A stretch of DNA of 64,000 bases from contig NZ_QEPQ01000001.1 in the NCBI RefSeq assembly GCF_003252795.1, forward strand, positions 372,001 to 436,000, read 5' to 3'. Numbering within the stretch: position 1 is the stretch's first letter; each line of letters begins with the position of its first letter. The notes below the pieces were generated by a model. It made no database searches, was not told the origin of the DNA, and saw only the letters and a program-made list of their open reading frames with translations. This document shows positions 61,929-64,000 of this stretch, one piece after another. The position numbers and the translations under genes were made by a program. Source of the DNA: Haemophilus parainfluenzae (GTDB taxonomy: Bacteria; Pseudomonadota; Gammaproteobacteria; Enterobacterales; Pasteurellaceae).

Positions 61929-62759
61929 TCAAAAATCACTGCGCTTTTCTAACATATCATCGGGATTTGGATAACGATAAGCGAAGCCTAAATCTCGACA
62001 AATTTTATCTGCCATAATGATTCGTTTCGGATCCGAATCACTACATTCAAATTGTAGTATGGATAAATCATAAAATACCGCTGCTTTTGTGTAATATTCT
62101 GCTCGAGTAGGATGAATTGGCGCGCAAAGATGGTAAGTTCGCAATCCATTTGGATTCATGAGTAAGGCCGTAATAGCTTGAATGCAATCCTCTAGATGCA
62201 CCAAATTAACAGGTGAATAGCCCTGTTTTAAATTGCATTTTCCTGCTAAGAATTTAACAGGATGGCGTTGTTTACCAATTAATCCTGCTAGTCGAAGAAT
62301 ATCGCAATGCAATATTCCTGATTGGAACAAGCACTGTTCTGCTTGTATCAGTGTTTTGCCCATTTCTGTTTCAGCTGAAAGTTGAGAACTTTCATCAAAT
62401 TGCCCCGAAATATTAGGAAAAACAGAAGTTGAACTGGTAAAAACCAAATGCTGTACACCTTGTTTCTTGGCTTGATTAGTTAAAAAAGCAAGATATTCAC
62501 AATACTGTTGAGAAGAAAAACTGCTAGGTGGTAGGGTGATAATGAGAGCATCTACATTAAAAAGAGGGCGAATATGGTCTGGTAAACGTTTCATTTCGTC
62601 AGAAAGCGAAAAAGGATAAGTTTCAATACCTAGCTGATGCAATTTCTGAGCATCATCAGGGGATTGTTTTGAGCCTTTTACACACCAACCAAGCTCTTTT
62701 AAGTGCAGCGCCAGCGGTAAGCCTAACCAACCTAAACCAACTATCGCAACAGATTTCAT
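61929..62759 (-). CDS. NAD(P)-binding epimerase/dehydratase-like protein (YeeZ-like)
   Basis: A 276-residue Rossmann-fold protein. The nucleotide motif is VAIVGLGWLGLPLALHLKELG, the extended-SDR serine region is LVFTSSTSVFPNISGQFDES, and HCDILRLAGLIGKQRHPVKFL follows. It resembles the E. coli YeeZ group, whose reaction is unknown. It is the last gene before the purC terminator in the same direction, but that terminator separates their transcripts. Confidence 0.8.
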   Translation of the reverse strand: MKSVAIVGLGWLGLPLALHLKELGWCVKGSKQSPDDAQKLHQLGIETYPFSLSDEMKRLPDHIRPLFNVDALIITLPPSSFSSQQYCEYLAFLTNQAKKQGVQHLVFTSSTSVFPNISGQFDESSQLSAETEMGKTLIQAEQCLFQSGILHCDILRLAGLIGKQRHPVKFLAGKCNLKQGYSPVNLVHLEDCIQAITALLMNPNGLRTYHLCAPIHPTRAEYYTKAAVFYDLSILQFECSDSDPKRIIMADKICRDLGFAYRYPNPDDMLEKRSDF

Positions 62760-62785
62760 ACTCTTTTATTCACAATATTTTATCC

Positions 62786-62820
62786 ATAAAAATCCCTGCT
62801 ATTCTAAAGCATAGCAGGGA
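62786..62820 (-). terminator. Terminator after purC
   Basis: On the minus strand TCCCTGCTAT / ATAGCAGGGA with an 8-base loop is followed by a TTTTTAT tract. It lies 12 bases after the purC stop. Confidence 0.9.
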
Positions 62821-62831
62821 GTTTGTTAATG

Positions 62832-63701
62832 TTATTTTGTTAATAAATCCAAAGCCTCTTGATATTTAGCCACTGTTTTTTCAATCACTTCTTTTGGTAC
62901 TTTCGGTGCTGGCGGTTGTTTATTCCAACCACTTTGTTCTAACCAATCGCGTACAAATTGCTTATCAAATGATGGAGGGTTTGTCCCTTCTTTATAAGTA
63001 TCAACTGACCAAAAGCGGCTAGAATCCGGTGTTAATACCTCATCCATTAAAGTGAGCGTACCATTTTCATCTAAACCAAATTCAAATTTAGTATCACAAA
63101 TAATAATACCTTTAGTCAGCGCATATTTTGCTGCCTCAGTATAAAGCGCAATGGCTTTTTCTCTCACTTGTGCCGCTAACTCTGCACCAATTGCTTTTTC
63201 ACATTGTTCATAGCTGATATTGATATCGTGATTACCCACTTCTTCTTTACTTGATGGCGTAAAAATCGGTTCAGGTAATTTACTTGCCTCAACTAATCCT
63301 TCCGGTAATTTCAAACCACAAATGGTCCCTGTCTGCTTATAATCTTTTAGCCCGCTACCTGTTAAATAACCACGCACAATAGACTCAATTTTAATTGGAT
63401 TCAAACGTTTGCAAACCACTGCGCGATCTTTTACTAAATCAGCTTCTTCTTTTGGTAACACATCATAAACTGAATCGCATGTAAAATGATTCGGCATAAT
63501 ATGGGCTAATTTATTGAACCAGAAATTGGAAATTTGGGTCAGGATTTCACCTTTACGTGGGATAGGATCATCTAAAATCACATCAAATGCGGACAAACGG
63601 TCACTGGCTACCATTAGCATTCGTTTATCATCGATCTCATAAAGATCACGCACTTTTCCCGAATAGATTTTTTTTAGACTAAGTTGTGTCATTGCTTGCA
63701 C
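62832..63701 (-). CDS. purC: Phosphoribosylaminoimidazole-succinocarboxamide synthase (SAICAR synthetase)
   Basis: Purine synthesis enzyme that couples aspartate to CAIR with ATP. The 289-residue protein starts [34 protein letters not shown] and has the signatures [20 protein letters not shown] and [15 protein letters not shown] with [14 protein letters not shown]. It is longer than the 237-residue E. coli enzyme and matches the fungal-like length class. A PurR box stands about 50 bases upstream of the start. Confidence 0.95.
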   Translation of the reverse strand: MQAMTQLSLKKIYSGKVRDLYEIDDKRMLMVASDRLSAFDVILDDPIPRKGEILTQISNFWFNKLAHIMPNHFTCDSVYDVLPKEEADLVKDRAVVCKRLNPIKIESIVRGYLTGSGLKDYKQTGTICGLKLPEGLVEASKLPEPIFTPSSKEEVGNHDINISYEQCEKAIGAELAAQVREKAIALYTEAAKYALTKGIIICDTKFEFGLDENGTLTLMDEVLTPDSSRFWSVDTYKEGTNPPSFDKQFVRDWLEQSGWNKQPPAPKVPKEVIEKTVAKYQEALDLLTK

Positions 63702-63749
63702 CTTTAATTATAAGAATAAAAAATCGGTGGATATTGTACCGCACTTTTA

Positions 63750-63765
63750 GCGCAAACGTTTGCTT
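63750..63765 (-). promoter_or_regulatory. PurR operator before purC
   Basis: GCGCAAACGTTTGCTT matches the PurR consensus ANGCAANCGNTTNCNT at all fixed positions but the first. The core GCAAACGTTTGC is a perfect palindrome. It lies 49-64 bases upstream of the purC start, where it should block transcription when hypoxanthine or guanine is present. Confidence 0.88.
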
Positions 63766-63912
63766 TTTTTTATGAAAAATTTTAAAGAAAAGAAACTACA
63801 GAGTCATATACCTAAATAAGCTATAGATAACAAAAGAAAAGCAATTTAATTTGAGCTCAATCTGAAAATCAGCGACAATACAGCATCATTTAAAACAGAA
63901 GAAACAAGACAA

Positions 63913-64000
63913 ATGAGTTATCCATTAGAAGAAGTGAATAAACGTCGCACATTTGCGATTATTTCCCACCCTGACGCGGGTAAAACCACCATCACCGAAA
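63913..64000 (+). CDS. prfC: Peptide chain release factor 3 (partial, N-terminus only)
   Basis: Twenty-nine codons lie inside the window before the edge. [20 protein letters not shown] leads into the P-loop DAGKTTITE, which is the start of the RF3 GTPase that recycles RF1 and RF2. The reading direction is away from purC, with 211 bases between them that include the PurR box. Confidence 0.88.
   Translation, partial: MSYPLEEVNKRRTFAIISHPDAGKTTITE

Overview
The window comes from a Pasteurellaceae genome, most likely Haemophilus and probably the H. parainfluenzae group. The AT-rich DNA carries dozens of copies of the Haemophilus-type uptake signal AAGTGCGGT, several of them as inverted pairs that form terminators. 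Blocks such as fur-fldA ... menE-seqA ... aroC-mepA-lpxM follow the order I recall from H. influenzae. The complete sulfate assimilation cluster is something H. influenzae Rd lacks, to my recollection.

Layout. (1) 1-11.9 kb is a molybdenum/tungsten uptake island: molABC with a cytosolic ModA-like protein, modABCD, and a third FecCD-type ABC transporter divergent from a small membrane protein and a TonB-dependent receptor. The receptor reading frame is broken by one missing base in an A-run. Four ungapped ModE-like operators, one before each transcription unit, tie all of this into one predicted regulon. (2) 11.9-18.3 kb holds housekeeping genes (hldE, lpxL, a Nif3 protein, fabI, rnb) and a probable small RNA with a C-rich loop at about 14.5 kb. 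(3) 18.4-25.7 kb is a maltose/maltodextrin utilisation cluster: a PTS permease without IIA, a phosphohydrolase-like protein, a fused amylomaltase-phosphorylase and a GntR/UTRA regulator. I saw no perfect uptake signal in it, and its proteins resemble streptococcal ones, so it looks acquired. (4) 25.7-34.2 kb is mixed: tehA, serS, a DUF465 protein, membrane proteins, one AT-rich orphan gene, proA and a DUF808 protein. (5) 34.2-48.1 kb is conserved core: dnaX, apt, lpxM, a TauE-like protein, mepA, aroC, an MscS-superfamily channel, menE, seqA, an esterase, fldA and fur. (6) 48.2-60.5 kb is sulfate uptake and reduction: cysP-G-H-D-N-J-I on the minus strand and cysTWA divergently. CysH carries the iron-sulfur cysteines of APS reductases and no cysC is present, so APS is probably reduced directly. 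A long inverted-repeat element sits between cysD and cysN. (7) 60.5-64 kb holds argG, an epimerase-like gene, purC with a PurR box, and the start of prfC.

No rRNA, tRNA, CRISPR array, prophage or intact insertion sequence was recognised. No gene-free stretch exceeds 300 bases. Family assignments rest on motifs and remembered relatives; no database search was possible.
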